Positions 53,923 to 62,305 of a stretch of DNA of 64,000 bases are shown piece after piece (position 1 is the stretch's first letter; the number at the start of each line of letters is the position of its first letter). Made by a program: the position numbers and the translations under genes. Where the stretch lies: assembly GCF_003937915.1 (NCBI RefSeq), contig NZ_RHUM01000001.1, positions 124,001-188,000 on the forward strand. Reading direction: 5' to 3'. This DNA comes from Erwinia sp. 198. GTDB taxonomy: Bacteria > Pseudomonadota > Gammaproteobacteria > Enterobacterales > Enterobacteriaceae. The notes under the pieces were generated by a model, which saw only the letters and a list, made by a program, of their open reading frames with translations, did no database searches and was not told where the DNA came from.

Positions 53923-56220
53923 TTACTGAACAGGCACGATTTTTAGACTAACCAGACCAATGCCAAGCTGGCGGGCGGTGAAACCGGCCACCGCGCCTTC
54001 GGCAGTGGTTTCCGGCACCGGCGCTCTGATAACCAGCGTGCGCTGCCGTGTCGGGTTGGACAGGCGGATGCTGACCGTACTGTCGCTATGGCTCAGGCGG
54101 AACCTCTGCTCGCTATCGCCAATTTTAACAACGAAGGGCCGCTGGCTATTGGCGCCAAACGCGCGGGCCGTCAGCAGCAGATCGAAGGTTTCCGGCAGCG
54201 GTTCCAGCCAGGTAAGGGTGACTTCCGGCAGCAGTCCGGCATCGGACCAGCGTCCGCCCCAGGGTTCGATATAGGAAAGGCCGGTGACCTTCTGCACCTG
54301 TTTGGGCAGGCCGGGCAGGGCAAACAGCAGCGTGTCGGAGGCATAGCGTAAATCCTCATCGGCAATGCGCAGCCGGGTCACGGTTTGCTGATAGCGCTCC
54401 TCGCTTTGCTGACCAATCTGGCGGAAGCCCACGCGGCCCTGCGTCACGCCGGGCTTGATCTCGCGGAGGGTCGGCGGTGAATTCAGCGTGCCGTCGGCAA
54501 TGCATAACTGCCTGTTAAGCGCCAGTTTCTCATCCCAGACGTCGCCCATTTTAAAGCAGCTATCGATCCAGACGAACTTCTCATCCGGAGCAAAATTAGC
54601 CAGCTGTTGTTTTAGCGGCGGCGCCAGATAGACGTCGAACTTCGGCTCGATTTTTCCCGGTTTAACGGAGAGCAGCAGCGGCAGTTTGAAATGCACGCCG
54701 GCAAAGCTGAAGGTGTTGTTCACCGTGTCCGTTTTATAATCGGCAATTGCCTTCGGAAAATTCCATAGTTTGATCACGTCCGGCTTCCATTCGTTGATCT
54801 TCTCTTTGATATTCAGGTAAGTCGCGGCAAGAGAAGAGGAAGAAAGGCTGCTGCGTCCCAGGCCGATAAAGTTATCGCCGCCCAGCGCGTCCAGCACCGT
54901 CGCGCCGTTGTCCAGCGTGCTGCGCTTAACCGCAATGACTTTACCGTCGTCGTTATCGCCGCGCAGCATAAAGAAGAGATTGCTGCGGTCGTGCTGGTTA
55001 AGGAATTTCCAGGCGGTATTGTTCATTGCCAGGTGATCGGAGCTGACCACGATAATCGTATTTTTAAACCACGGCGTGGCGCGGATCCGCTCTATCAGAT
55101 GCGCAATATGCTGCTGGCTGCAGGCGACGGCGGCGAAAGATTTGTTCTGCTTGCCTTCCCACAGATAGCTGTTGCGCTGGCAGCTGCGCGAAATAAAACC
55201 GTCAGGGTGGTGCGTATCCACCGTCAGGGCAAACAGCGAGAAAGGCCGTCCCTGCTGCGCCAGTTCAACATATTTATCGTAAACGCTATCCAGTACCGTA
55301 TCGTCATACCAGCCCCAGTCGTTACGGTAGTTCGGATCTTTCACCACGCTTTTCAGTTCATTAAATCCATACAGATGGTCGAATCCGTGCGAGGAGAGGA
55401 ACAGATCTTTACCGGCAAAGCTCAGGCTGGCGCCCTGGTAAAAGTAGTTCTGATAACCCGCCGCTTTCAGAATGTCGCCCAGGCAGACATTCTGCGGATA
55501 GAAGGTTGAAAGCGAGCTGGAGGCGTTGCCGTCGAAAGGCGCGAACAGCGGGATACCGCACTGCGAGGCAACCATTCCCGCAATCGTATATTCGGTGCCG
55601 GGCAGCTGCTGGGTGTTGCTGAAATCCAGCGAACCCGCTTTGACGGCGTTCAGTTCCGGTGCAAGATTGGGAAAGGCCTCTTCGTTAAAGTAGGTGCGCT
55701 CCAGGCTCTCGGCATAGATATAAACCAGATTTGGTTTATCGCCGCGTATCTGCGTGCCGGGCACTTTATAGTGCGCGTAAAAATCGGAGTCGCCTTTGCC
55801 CAGCTGCGATTTCAGCAGATTGGCCACCTGCTGGTAAGCGGGCGTGGTTTTGATCGAGGCGAGCGCCAGCATGATCGCCAGCAGGCCGCAAAGCTTGCTG
55901 CCGCTACGCTTTCGGCCGCGTCGTAAGATCCAGGCGAGCAGGGCGAACAGTACCAGCAGCGCCAGCACCATGCCTGCGGCAGGCAGCAAATATTTACCGA
56001 TGCCCGCGCCGCTCAGGCTGTTGGTGAGAGTATAGATAACCGCGTCGTTAATGCCTTCGCCCGTAAAATAATTGCTGGCAAGCAGCGAAGCGTTCAGCAC
56101 GATATAAATGCCCAGAAGCACGACAATGGCAGAAAAGCCCAGCCTGTTTTTTCCGGCTTTCCAGCTGTACAGCGCGGCGGAAGCGATAAAAAGAAGCAGT
56201 GAAAGTGATTCAGATCCCAT
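53923..56220 (-). CDS. opgB: Phosphoglycerol transferase I (OpgB/MdoB)
   Basis: 765 residues (E. coli 763). Inner-membrane enzyme that transfers phosphoglycerol from phosphatidylglycerol to osmoregulated periplasmic glucans. Four N-terminal membrane segments within the first ~130 residues are followed by an alkaline-phosphatase-superfamily domain: NLVYIYAESLERTYF (metal-binding glutamate), TQQLPGTEYTIAGMVASQCG (catalytic threonine), DTHHPDG and VVSSDHLAMNN (metal ligands). The C-terminal ~220 residues form a beta-rich domain. The length and both domains are intact. Confidence 0.96.
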   Translation of the reverse strand: MGSESLSLLLFIASAALYSWKAGKNRLGFSAIVVLLGIYIVLNASLLASNYFTGEGINDAVIYTLTNSLSGAGIGKYLLPAAGMVLALLVLFALLAWILRRGRKRSGSKLCGLLAIMLALASIKTTPAYQQVANLLKSQLGKGDSDFYAHYKVPGTQIRGDKPNLVYIYAESLERTYFNEEAFPNLAPELNAVKAGSLDFSNTQQLPGTEYTIAGMVASQCGIPLFAPFDGNASSSLSTFYPQNVCLGDILKAAGYQNYFYQGASLSFAGKDLFLSSHGFDHLYGFNELKSVVKDPNYRNDWGWYDDTVLDSVYDKYVELAQQGRPFSLFALTVDTHHPDGFISRSCQRNSYLWEGKQNKSFAAVACSQQHIAHLIERIRATPWFKNTIIVVSSDHLAMNNTAWKFLNQHDRSNLFFMLRGDNDDGKVIAVKRSTLDNGATVLDALGGDNFIGLGRSSLSSSSLAATYLNIKEKINEWKPDVIKLWNFPKAIADYKTDTVNNTFSFAGVHFKLPLLLSVKPGKIEPKFDVYLAPPLKQQLANFAPDEKFVWIDSCFKMGDVWDEKLALNRQLCIADGTLNSPPTLREIKPGVTQGRVGFRQIGQQSEERYQQTVTRLRIADEDLRYASDTLLFALPGLPKQVQKVTGLSYIEPWGGRWSDAGLLPEVTLTWLEPLPETFDLLLTARAFGANSQRPFVVKIGDSEQRFRLSHSDSTVSIRLSNPTRQRTLVIRAPVPETTAEGAVAGFTARQLGIGLVSLKIVPVQ

Positions 56221-56621
56221 TATTTTTTATATTCCCCGAAAAAGGCAGTCCTTGCCGGCATTAATCACCAATTTGTAGCGAATCTTCCAATTTAACGCAG
56301 CCGATTAAGGCTGGCAATAAGCGGCCAGGCGAGAAAAATGACCGCTGTCACGGGGATAAACTTTCGTTGAGGTTCTGTTTAACTTCGCGTTTAACGAGGG
56401 ACAAGGACGCTAACCAGTCGTCACTGCTAAAAATAAATTAATTAAAGATTAAGGCCTTCGCTGCCGAAAACCTGGTCAGGCTCTCCAGCGTTATCGGCAA
56501 ACAGGGACGCAGCGTCGCCAGGGGATGAGAAAACGTATCGCCCCGGGCGTTTATCGGTATGAGTTTTTAGCAATCCTAAAACAAAAATAGATAAGAGATT
56601 TTACAAAAGCCTTTTTTATCC
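56221..56621. other. Gene-free interval between opgB and the porin gene
   Basis: About 400 bp with no gene; it should contain the opgB promoter (minus) and upstream control sites of the porin. No OmpR box could be assigned confidently by eye. Confidence 0.4.
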
Positions 56622-56650
56622 GCTGTACTGCCGCGTTTACTCCCTATAAT
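56622..56650 (+). promoter_or_regulatory. Probable promoter of the porin gene
   Basis: A perfect -10 TATAAT (56645-56650) lies 83 bp before the start codon; the -35 position has only a weak GCTGTA-like match. The leader contains several T runs. Such activator-dependent promoters are common for porins. Confidence 0.5.
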
Positions 56651-56732
56651 CGCGCGCAAAATCGGCTTTATGTGACGTTTTTTTGTTTTTTTCGTTCTCT
56701 CTTTTTTTAGCAATGCTTTACAGGGCTACATA

Positions 56733-57884
56733 ATGTTAACAAAAATGCGCGTGTTAAGTCAGGCTGTCGGTCTGGCGCTGGTGATGGGCGGGGCGTCTTT
56801 TGCCGCAAACGCTGAAGTCACGTTGATCAAGCAGGATCCGCAGGCGGGCGATCCGCTGAGCCGTCTGAATTTCACCGTTGGCGGCAGTATCCGTCCCCAG
56901 TTCAATAACCTGACCGGCGACGACGGTAAAAATGCCTACAAGCGTAACGGCTTTGATGGCGCCAGCCGTTTCCGTTTCCTGGCCGATTACTACCTGTTTG
57001 ACGACGTCAGCTGGGTAGGGTATTACGAGCTGGGCGTAAATATTCCGGCGCTGTTCGACTGGGACAACCATTATGCGGCCAAAGCGCATGACACCAGCCG
57101 CCGTATGCTTTACACCGGTTTCCAGAGCAAAACCTGGGGTAAACTGACCTTCGGTCAGCAGAACAGCGTGTATTACGATGTGGTCGGCGCGAAAACCGAT
57201 ATCTGGGACTACGACATGCTGGCGCAGGCGCCAGGCAACGGCATCAACGGCGACTACGACGGTTCTTACCGTTCACGCAAAATGCTGAAGTATAAAAACA
57301 CCTTCGGTAACGCGGACGTGCTGGCTTCTTATCTGTTTGCCGATAACGAATATTTGCCGGGCGATGGCCTGCGCTACAAGCGTCAGGGCGGCGGCTCGCT
57401 GGGCGTGGATTATCATCTGAGCAAAGAGCTGACCTGGGGCGCGGCGTGGAACTATACCCGTGCAGATATGCGTAATCCGGGCACCGGCGCCGATAAAACC
57501 TGGAACCAGAACATTTACGGGACTTCCCTTAGCTGGAAGCCGGACCGCTGGACCTTCTCGCTTGGCGGCGGCTATTACCAGAACTATCTGCTGAGCAAGA
57601 AAAAAGGCGTGGATAACTACTTTGCTGGCGATGCGTGGGGTATTGAGTACCTTGCGGGCTATACCATCCCGGTTGGCAACTATGGCCTGAAAACCTTTAT
57701 GCCATATGTGATGGGCGACCGTCTGGAATACGTTAACGATCGCGACTATCAGCGTATCGATAACGGCGTGGGGATCACCTTCCAGCTCGACTACGGTTTC
57801 CGCGTGGATTATGAACACGTCTTTACCTCAAGCAGCGATAACCTGGGCGATATGAACCTGGTGCGTCTGCGTTACGACTTCTGA
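56733..57884 (+). CDS. Outer-membrane porin
   Basis: 383 residues. Signal peptide RVLSQAVGLALVMGGASFAA ending AANA (cleavage near residue 27). The mature part is a beta-barrel with alternating aromatic strands (FRFLADYYLFDDVSWVGYYE, WGKLTFGQQNSVYYDVVGAK), an acidic loop-3-like region (DIWDYDMLAQAPGNGINGDY) and a C-terminal phenylalanine (LVRLRYDF), all typical of Gram-negative general porins. It is distant from OmpC/OmpF, so I give no gene symbol. Monocistronic, with its own promoter and terminator. Confidence 0.85.
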   Translation: MLTKMRVLSQAVGLALVMGGASFAANAEVTLIKQDPQAGDPLSRLNFTVGGSIRPQFNNLTGDDGKNAYKRNGFDGASRFRFLADYYLFDDVSWVGYYELGVNIPALFDWDNHYAAKAHDTSRRMLYTGFQSKTWGKLTFGQQNSVYYDVVGAKTDIWDYDMLAQAPGNGINGDYDGSYRSRKMLKYKNTFGNADVLASYLFADNEYLPGDGLRYKRQGGGSLGVDYHLSKELTWGAAWNYTRADMRNPGTGADKTWNQNIYGTSLSWKPDRWTFSLGGGYYQNYLLSKKKGVDNYFAGDAWGIEYLAGYTIPVGNYGLKTFMPYVMGDRLEYVNDRDYQRIDNGVGITFQLDYGFRVDYEHVFTSSSDNLGDMNLVRLRYDF

Positions 57885-57894
57885 TCCTCGCTTT

Positions 57895-57919
57895 CCCCGG
57901 CTTTGGCCGGGGATTGTTT
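57895..57919 (+). terminator. Terminator after the porin gene
   Basis: CCCCGGC (57895-57901) pairs with GCCGGGG (57906-57912) around TTTG, followed by ATTGTTT. It lies 11 bp after the porin stop and faces the convergent tautomerase gene. Confidence 0.75.
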
Positions 57920-57932
57920 CACCGCCCACGCT

Positions 57933-58322
57933 TTACAGCTCGCCGGTCATATACTGCGCCACGCCGTTACCGAAGCTCCAGTCGCCTTTGCTGTTAGTAA
58001 TAAAGCTGATCATAACGTCGGCCGGTGAAATACCGCAGCTCTCCTGCAGTTCACGACACAGCTCCGCCATAAAAAATTGCTTCTGTTCATCGCTGCGTGG
58101 GCTGGTAAACACCCGTACCATCACCAGGTTATCGCTGCGCGTCAGCCCCAGGCCGGTATCCTCAAACACCATCTGATAAGCCTTGTTCTCGTGAACAATC
58201 TGGTAGCGATCGCGCGCCGGTACTTTAAAAGCGGTCAGCACGGCGCGGTGTGCGGCATCCAGCAGCGTTTTCAGTTCCGACTCCGAGCGACCCTGAATTA
58301 CGTCAAATTGCAGTAATGGCAT
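57933..58322 (-). CDS. Tautomerase family protein
   Basis: 129 residues starting MPLLQFDVIQGRSESELKTL: after removal of methionine the N-terminal proline is the general base of the 4-oxalocrotonate tautomerase superfamily. LGLTRSDNLVMVRVFTSPR and CGISPADVMISFITNSKGDW follow the longer (MSAD/tautomerase_2-like) type. The physiological substrate is unknown. It is divergent from a LysR gene 120 bp away, the usual arrangement for a regulator and its target. Confidence 0.85.
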   Translation of the reverse strand: MPLLQFDVIQGRSESELKTLLDAAHRAVLTAFKVPARDRYQIVHENKAYQMVFEDTGLGLTRSDNLVMVRVFTSPRSDEQKQFFMAELCRELQESCGISPADVMISFITNSKGDWSFGNGVAQYMTGEL

Positions 58323-58442
58323 GGTTTTCCCCTTGATATAGAGTGTAATGGCGCCTGTAGGGCAGGGGTTACTTTAGGGGCATTAGCGCGTGGGAAAAAG
58401 CGCTATAGTTGAAATGATTATTTATTATAGTGAACAATCTCG

Positions 58443-59381
58443 ATGGCTATAAAAACCGATGCGTTATGGCTACATCTTTACTGGCTGACCGTGCTGGCGG
58501 AGCAGGGCAGCTTTACCCGCGCTGCCGAAAGGCTTGAGGTCAGCAAGGCCGCCATGAGCCAGAAAATCAAAGAGCTGGAGCAGCAGGCGGGCGTGCCGTT
58601 GGTAACCAGAACTACCCGCACCCTGCGGCTGACCAGCGCGGGCGAAAAGCTGGTTGAGGAGCTGCGCGCACCTTTCGCTCAGATAGAGCAGAGTTTTTTC
58701 AGCGTGCGCGATTCGGCCGGGCCGCTGCGGGGATTGATCCGCGTCACCGCGCCGGTCGCTTTTGCCCGACAGCAGCTGGTGCCGCATATCACCGCCTTCC
58801 TGAAAAAACATCCCCAGGTTCGTATACAGCTGGAAGTGTCCGATCGGTTGGTTTCCCTGGCCAGCGAAGGGTTCGACCTTGCCATTCGCCATAGCGATAC
58901 GCTGCCCGATACACACGTAGCGCTACCGCTATGCGCCACGCGCGCGCTGGTTGTGGCGTCACCGATTTATCTGCGCCAGTACGGCCAACCGCAAACGCCG
59001 CAGGCGCTAAGCGAACATCAATGCCTCTACTATCCGCGCGGCACGGAAACGCCGCAGTGGACTTTTTGCCGGGAAAACAGCAGCGAAAAGGTGGTGGTTA
59101 ACGTCAGCGGCCCGTTCGCGACCAATAACAGCGAATCGATAAGGGATGCCGCGCTGGAAGGGTTAGGCATCGCGCTGCTGCCTGATTTCAGCGCGCAGGG
59201 TGCCCTTGCCGACGGAAGACTGGTCGAGGTTTTGCCGCAGTGGCGAACGTCGGGCGCTTTTGCCGAACATCTTTACGTCGTCCGTCCCTGGGCTGCTCAG
59301 GTTCCACGGGCGGTAAGCGGATTCGTACACTGGCTGCGCGACGCTTTTGACCGCCAACGCAAAAGCGCCACGGCGTCGTAA
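58443..59381 (+). CDS. LysR-family transcriptional regulator
   Basis: 312 residues. The winged helix-turn-helix is at the N-terminus (VLAEQGSFTRAAERLEVSKA, AMSQKIKELEQQAGVPLVTR), with the typical LysR recognition-helix spacing. The effector-binding domain covers ~90-300 (RVTAPVAFARQQLVPHITAF, ALEGLGIALLPDF). Members bind the shared intergenic region and respond to a small ligand; the tautomerase gene at 57933-58322 is the probable target. Resembles the AaeR/DmlR-type group; ligand unknown. Confidence 0.9.
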   Translation: MAIKTDALWLHLYWLTVLAEQGSFTRAAERLEVSKAAMSQKIKELEQQAGVPLVTRTTRTLRLTSAGEKLVEELRAPFAQIEQSFFSVRDSAGPLRGLIRVTAPVAFARQQLVPHITAFLKKHPQVRIQLEVSDRLVSLASEGFDLAIRHSDTLPDTHVALPLCATRALVVASPIYLRQYGQPQTPQALSEHQCLYYPRGTETPQWTFCRENSSEKVVVNVSGPFATNNSESIRDAALEGLGIALLPDFSAQGALADGRLVEVLPQWRTSGAFAEHLYVVRPWAAQVPRAVSGFVHWLRDAFDRQRKSATAS

Positions 59382-59518
59382 GCTACCTTTAAAGCTATTG
59401 ATCACGAAGATAAAGACGCGCAGGGCGGTCGCCCTGCAAGTGATGCCGCTTTATCAGCAGGAAGAGGCTGTGAAGCGCTGAGCTGGTTTACTCTTCCCTG
59501 AACGACAGGAGAAAAAGT

Positions 59519-60037
59519 ATGGAAGCCGAGATACATGGTATCAACGATATTCTTGCGCCCGGCCTTGGCGTGATTTTTTGCGGGATCAATCCGGGAAAAT
59601 CTTCTGCGCATACCGGGTTTCATTTTGCTCATCCCGGAAACCGCTTCTGGAAAACAATCTGGCAGGCGGGTTTCACCGAGCGTCAGCTAAAGCCGGAAGA
59701 GGAAAAGCGGCTACTGACCACGCGCTGCGGTATCACCATGCTGGTGGAAAGGCCCACCCGTGAGGCTACGGAGCTTTCCGCTACGGAGCTGCGCGACGGC
59801 GGCAAACTGTTGGTCGATAAGATCATGCGCTACCAGCCCGAGGCGCTGGCGGTATTAGGCAAGCAGGCCTATAAGCAGGCTTTTGGCGTCAGTAAGGTAG
59901 ACTGGGGCAGGCAGCCACATAAGCTGGGTGAGACGGAAGTTTGGGTCTTGCCCAATCCCAGCGGGCTGAACCGCGCGTCGCAGGAAGAGCTGGTAGCGGC
60001 CTACAAAGAATTAGCGCTGGCTCTGGCCGCTCGTTAA
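59519..60037 (+). CDS. mug: G/U mismatch-specific DNA glycosylase Mug
   Basis: 172 residues (E. coli 168). Removes uracil and ethenocytosine from mismatches with guanine. The active-site motif [20 protein letters not shown] contains the key asparagine, and [10 protein letters not shown] is the second conserved motif (NPSGL). The ATG at 59519 has AGGAG ten bases upstream. Convergent with rpoD, sharing a bidirectional terminator, as in E. coli. Confidence 0.95.
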   Translation: MEAEIHGINDILAPGLGVIFCGINPGKSSAHTGFHFAHPGNRFWKTIWQAGFTERQLKPEEEKRLLTTRCGITMLVERPTREATELSATELRDGGKLLVDKIMRYQPEALAVLGKQAYKQAFGVSKVDWGRQPHKLGETEVWVLPNPSGLNRASQEELVAAYKELALALAAR

Positions 60038-60153
60038 GACGATTGGGAAAAACAGATCCAGTACCAGGTTCAGGCAATTGCACCAGCGGGGCAGATAAAG
60101 CGCGCTATATTGCGGGGGGCAGGATCTTTCTGTTTTGGACTGCCGGGCCACAG

Positions 60154-60184
60154 AAAAAAGCCCCGGCCTGGGCCGGGGCTTTTT
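60154..60184. terminator. Bidirectional terminator between mug and rpoD
   Basis: A long stem AAAAAGCCCCGGCC (60155-60168) / GGCCGGGGCTTTTT (60171-60184) with a TG gap at the top. A runs on the left and T runs on the right make it intrinsic in both directions; the rpoD stop is at 60200. Confidence 0.92.
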
Positions 60185-60199
60185 GTCACGCAGGCTGGA

Positions 60200-62044
60200 T
60201 TAATCGTCCAGGAAGCTGCGCAGCACTTCAGAGCGGCTTGGATGACGCAGCTTACGCAGCGCCTTGGCTTCAATCTGACGAATACGCTCACGGGTAACGT
60301 CAAACTGCTTACCGACTTCTTCCAGCGTATGGTCGGTGTTCATATCGATACCAAAACGCATACGCAGCACTTTCGCTTCGCGCGCCGTCAGGCCGGCCAG
60401 CACGTCGTGTGTTGCTGAACGCAGGCTTTCGGAGGTGGCGGAGTCCAGCGGCAGCTCCAGCGTGGTGTCTTCGATAAAATCGCCCAGATGCGAATCTTCA
60501 TCATCACCGATCGGCGTCTCCATGGAGATAGGCTCTTTGGCGATCTTCAGTACCTTGCGGATTTTATCTTCTGGCATCAGCATCCGCTCGGCCAGCTCTT
60601 CCGGCGTCGGTTCGCGACCCATCTCCTGCAGCATCTGGCGAGAAATACGGTTGAGTTTGTTGATAGTCTCAATCATATGCACCGGAATACGGATGGTACG
60701 CGCCTGGTCCGCGATAGAGCGGGTGATAGCCTGACGGATCCACCAGGTAGCATAGGTAGAAAACTTATAGCCACGACGGTATTCAAACTTATCCACGGCT
60801 TTCATCAGGCCGATGTTGCCTTCCTGAATCAAATCCAGGAACTGCAGGCCGCGGTTGGTGTACTTTTTAGCGATAGAGATAACCAGACGCAGGTTAGCCT
60901 CGACCATCTCTTTTTTCGCACGACGCGCTTTCGCTTCGCCGATAGACATCCGACGGTTGATGTCTTTTACCTGTTCAATCGTCAGGCCGGTCTCTTCTTC
61001 AATCTGCGCCAGCTTCATCAGGCTGCGCTGAACGTCTTCCGACACGTCCTTGAGCTTCTCGGACCACGGTTTGTTCATTGCCAATGCGGCGTTGAACCAG
61101 GTTTCGCTGGTTTCATTGCCGGTGAACAGCGTGATGAAGTTCTTTTTCGGCATCTTACAGATTTCAACACACAGTTTCATGATAAGGCGTTCCTGAGTAC
61201 GAACGCGATCCATCATGGTACGCATGTTGTTCACCAGGTAGTCAAACTGCTTCGGCACCAGGCGGAACTGTTTAAAGACGTCGGACAAGTTTTGGATCTC
61301 GCTGACGGCGTCGGCATGGCTGCGGCCTTTGGCCTTGATCACCGTACGCGTTTTTTCGTACTGCGTACGCAGCTCGGTGAATTTTTCCCGCGCCAGTTCC
61401 GGGTCGATGCTGTTGTCATCGTCAGCGGTGTCGTCGTCGGACTCTTCATCTTCGTCTTCGTCGTCGTCGCGCTCTTCTTCAGAGAGTTCGGAACCTACAT
61501 GCGTTGCCGTAGGCGCAATCTCTTCTGCCGCGTTCGGATCGACAAAACCGGTGATCATGTCGGAAAGACGAGCTTCGCCGGCCTCGACGCGATCGTACTG
61601 CTCCAGCAGATAGGTGATAGCCTCCGGATATTCGGCAACGGAACACTGCACCTGGTTGATGCCGTCTTCGATACGCTTGGCGATGTCGATTTCGCCTTCA
61701 CGCGTCAGCAGTTCAACGGTACCCATTTCGCGCATGTACATACGGACCGGATCGGTAGTCCGTCCGATTTCAGATTCAACGCTGGAGAGTACCTGAGCAG
61801 CCGCTTCGGCAGCATCTTCGTCCGTATCGCTGCTGTTTTCATTCAGCATCAGATCGTCGGCATCAGGCGCTTCTTCCACAACCTGTATGCCCATGTCGTT
61901 GATCATCTGGATGATGTCTTCGATCTGATCGGAGTCGACGATATCTTCCGGCAGATGGTCATTGACCTCGGCATAGGTCAGATAGCCTTGCTCCTTACCA
62001 CGGGTGACAAGCAGCTTCAGCTGTGACTGCGGGTTTTGCTCCAT
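60200..62044 (-). CDS. rpoD: RNA polymerase sigma factor RpoD (sigma-70)
   Basis: 614 residues (E. coli 613), the housekeeping sigma factor. Region 1.1 is at the N-terminus ([20 protein letters not shown]); the acidic non-conserved insertion is near residues 190-215 ([20 protein letters not shown]). Region 2 contains [20 protein letters not shown] and the promoter-melting residues; region 3 follows; region 4 has the helix-turn-helix [20 protein letters not shown]. Downstream of dnaG in the macromolecular-synthesis operon (rpsU-dnaG-rpoD); rpsU would lie right of the window. Confidence 0.98.
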   Translation of the reverse strand: MEQNPQSQLKLLVTRGKEQGYLTYAEVNDHLPEDIVDSDQIEDIIQMINDMGIQVVEEAPDADDLMLNENSSDTDEDAAEAAAQVLSSVESEIGRTTDPVRMYMREMGTVELLTREGEIDIAKRIEDGINQVQCSVAEYPEAITYLLEQYDRVEAGEARLSDMITGFVDPNAAEEIAPTATHVGSELSEEERDDDEDEDEESDDDTADDDNSIDPELAREKFTELRTQYEKTRTVIKAKGRSHADAVSEIQNLSDVFKQFRLVPKQFDYLVNNMRTMMDRVRTQERLIMKLCVEICKMPKKNFITLFTGNETSETWFNAALAMNKPWSEKLKDVSEDVQRSLMKLAQIEEETGLTIEQVKDINRRMSIGEAKARRAKKEMVEANLRLVISIAKKYTNRGLQFLDLIQEGNIGLMKAVDKFEYRRGYKFSTYATWWIRQAITRSIADQARTIRIPVHMIETINKLNRISRQMLQEMGREPTPEELAERMLMPEDKIRKVLKIAKEPISMETPIGDDEDSHLGDFIEDTTLELPLDSATSESLRSATHDVLAGLTAREAKVLRMRFGIDMNTDHTLEEVGKQFDVTRERIRQIEAKALRKLRHPSRSEVLRSFLDD

Positions 62045-62305
62045 AAGACGGTATCCACACTTCTGTTAAATTAGATTGGTGTTGGTCGGCTAAGTTTAAG
62101 CAGCCAACAATAACAGTGAGGGCGTTGGATTATTGCCGCTGCCCATCGTGGCGGCTGCCAGGCTCAACCTGGCGGATAGTCGGCACTTAAGCCGCGGATA
62201 TGCTGACAGAAGCTTTTTCCTGCCGGTTTGTCTGCTGATAACGTTTAAACCGGCTGCGACGATATGCGCTTCATCATATTTTCATCGCCGCTGTTAATCC
62301 GTTTG
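62045..62305. other. dnaG-rpoD spacer
   Basis: 261 bp between the two genes on the minus strand with no gene. In E. coli the corresponding spacer carries RNA-processing signals, with a heat-shock promoter nearby. Neither could be assigned here with confidence. Confidence 0.5.

Noticed and set aside
60488-62026. 512-codon open frame opposite rpoD
   Set aside because: Complementary-strand shadow of rpoD; composition (His/Phe/Val-rich) is typical of antisense translation.
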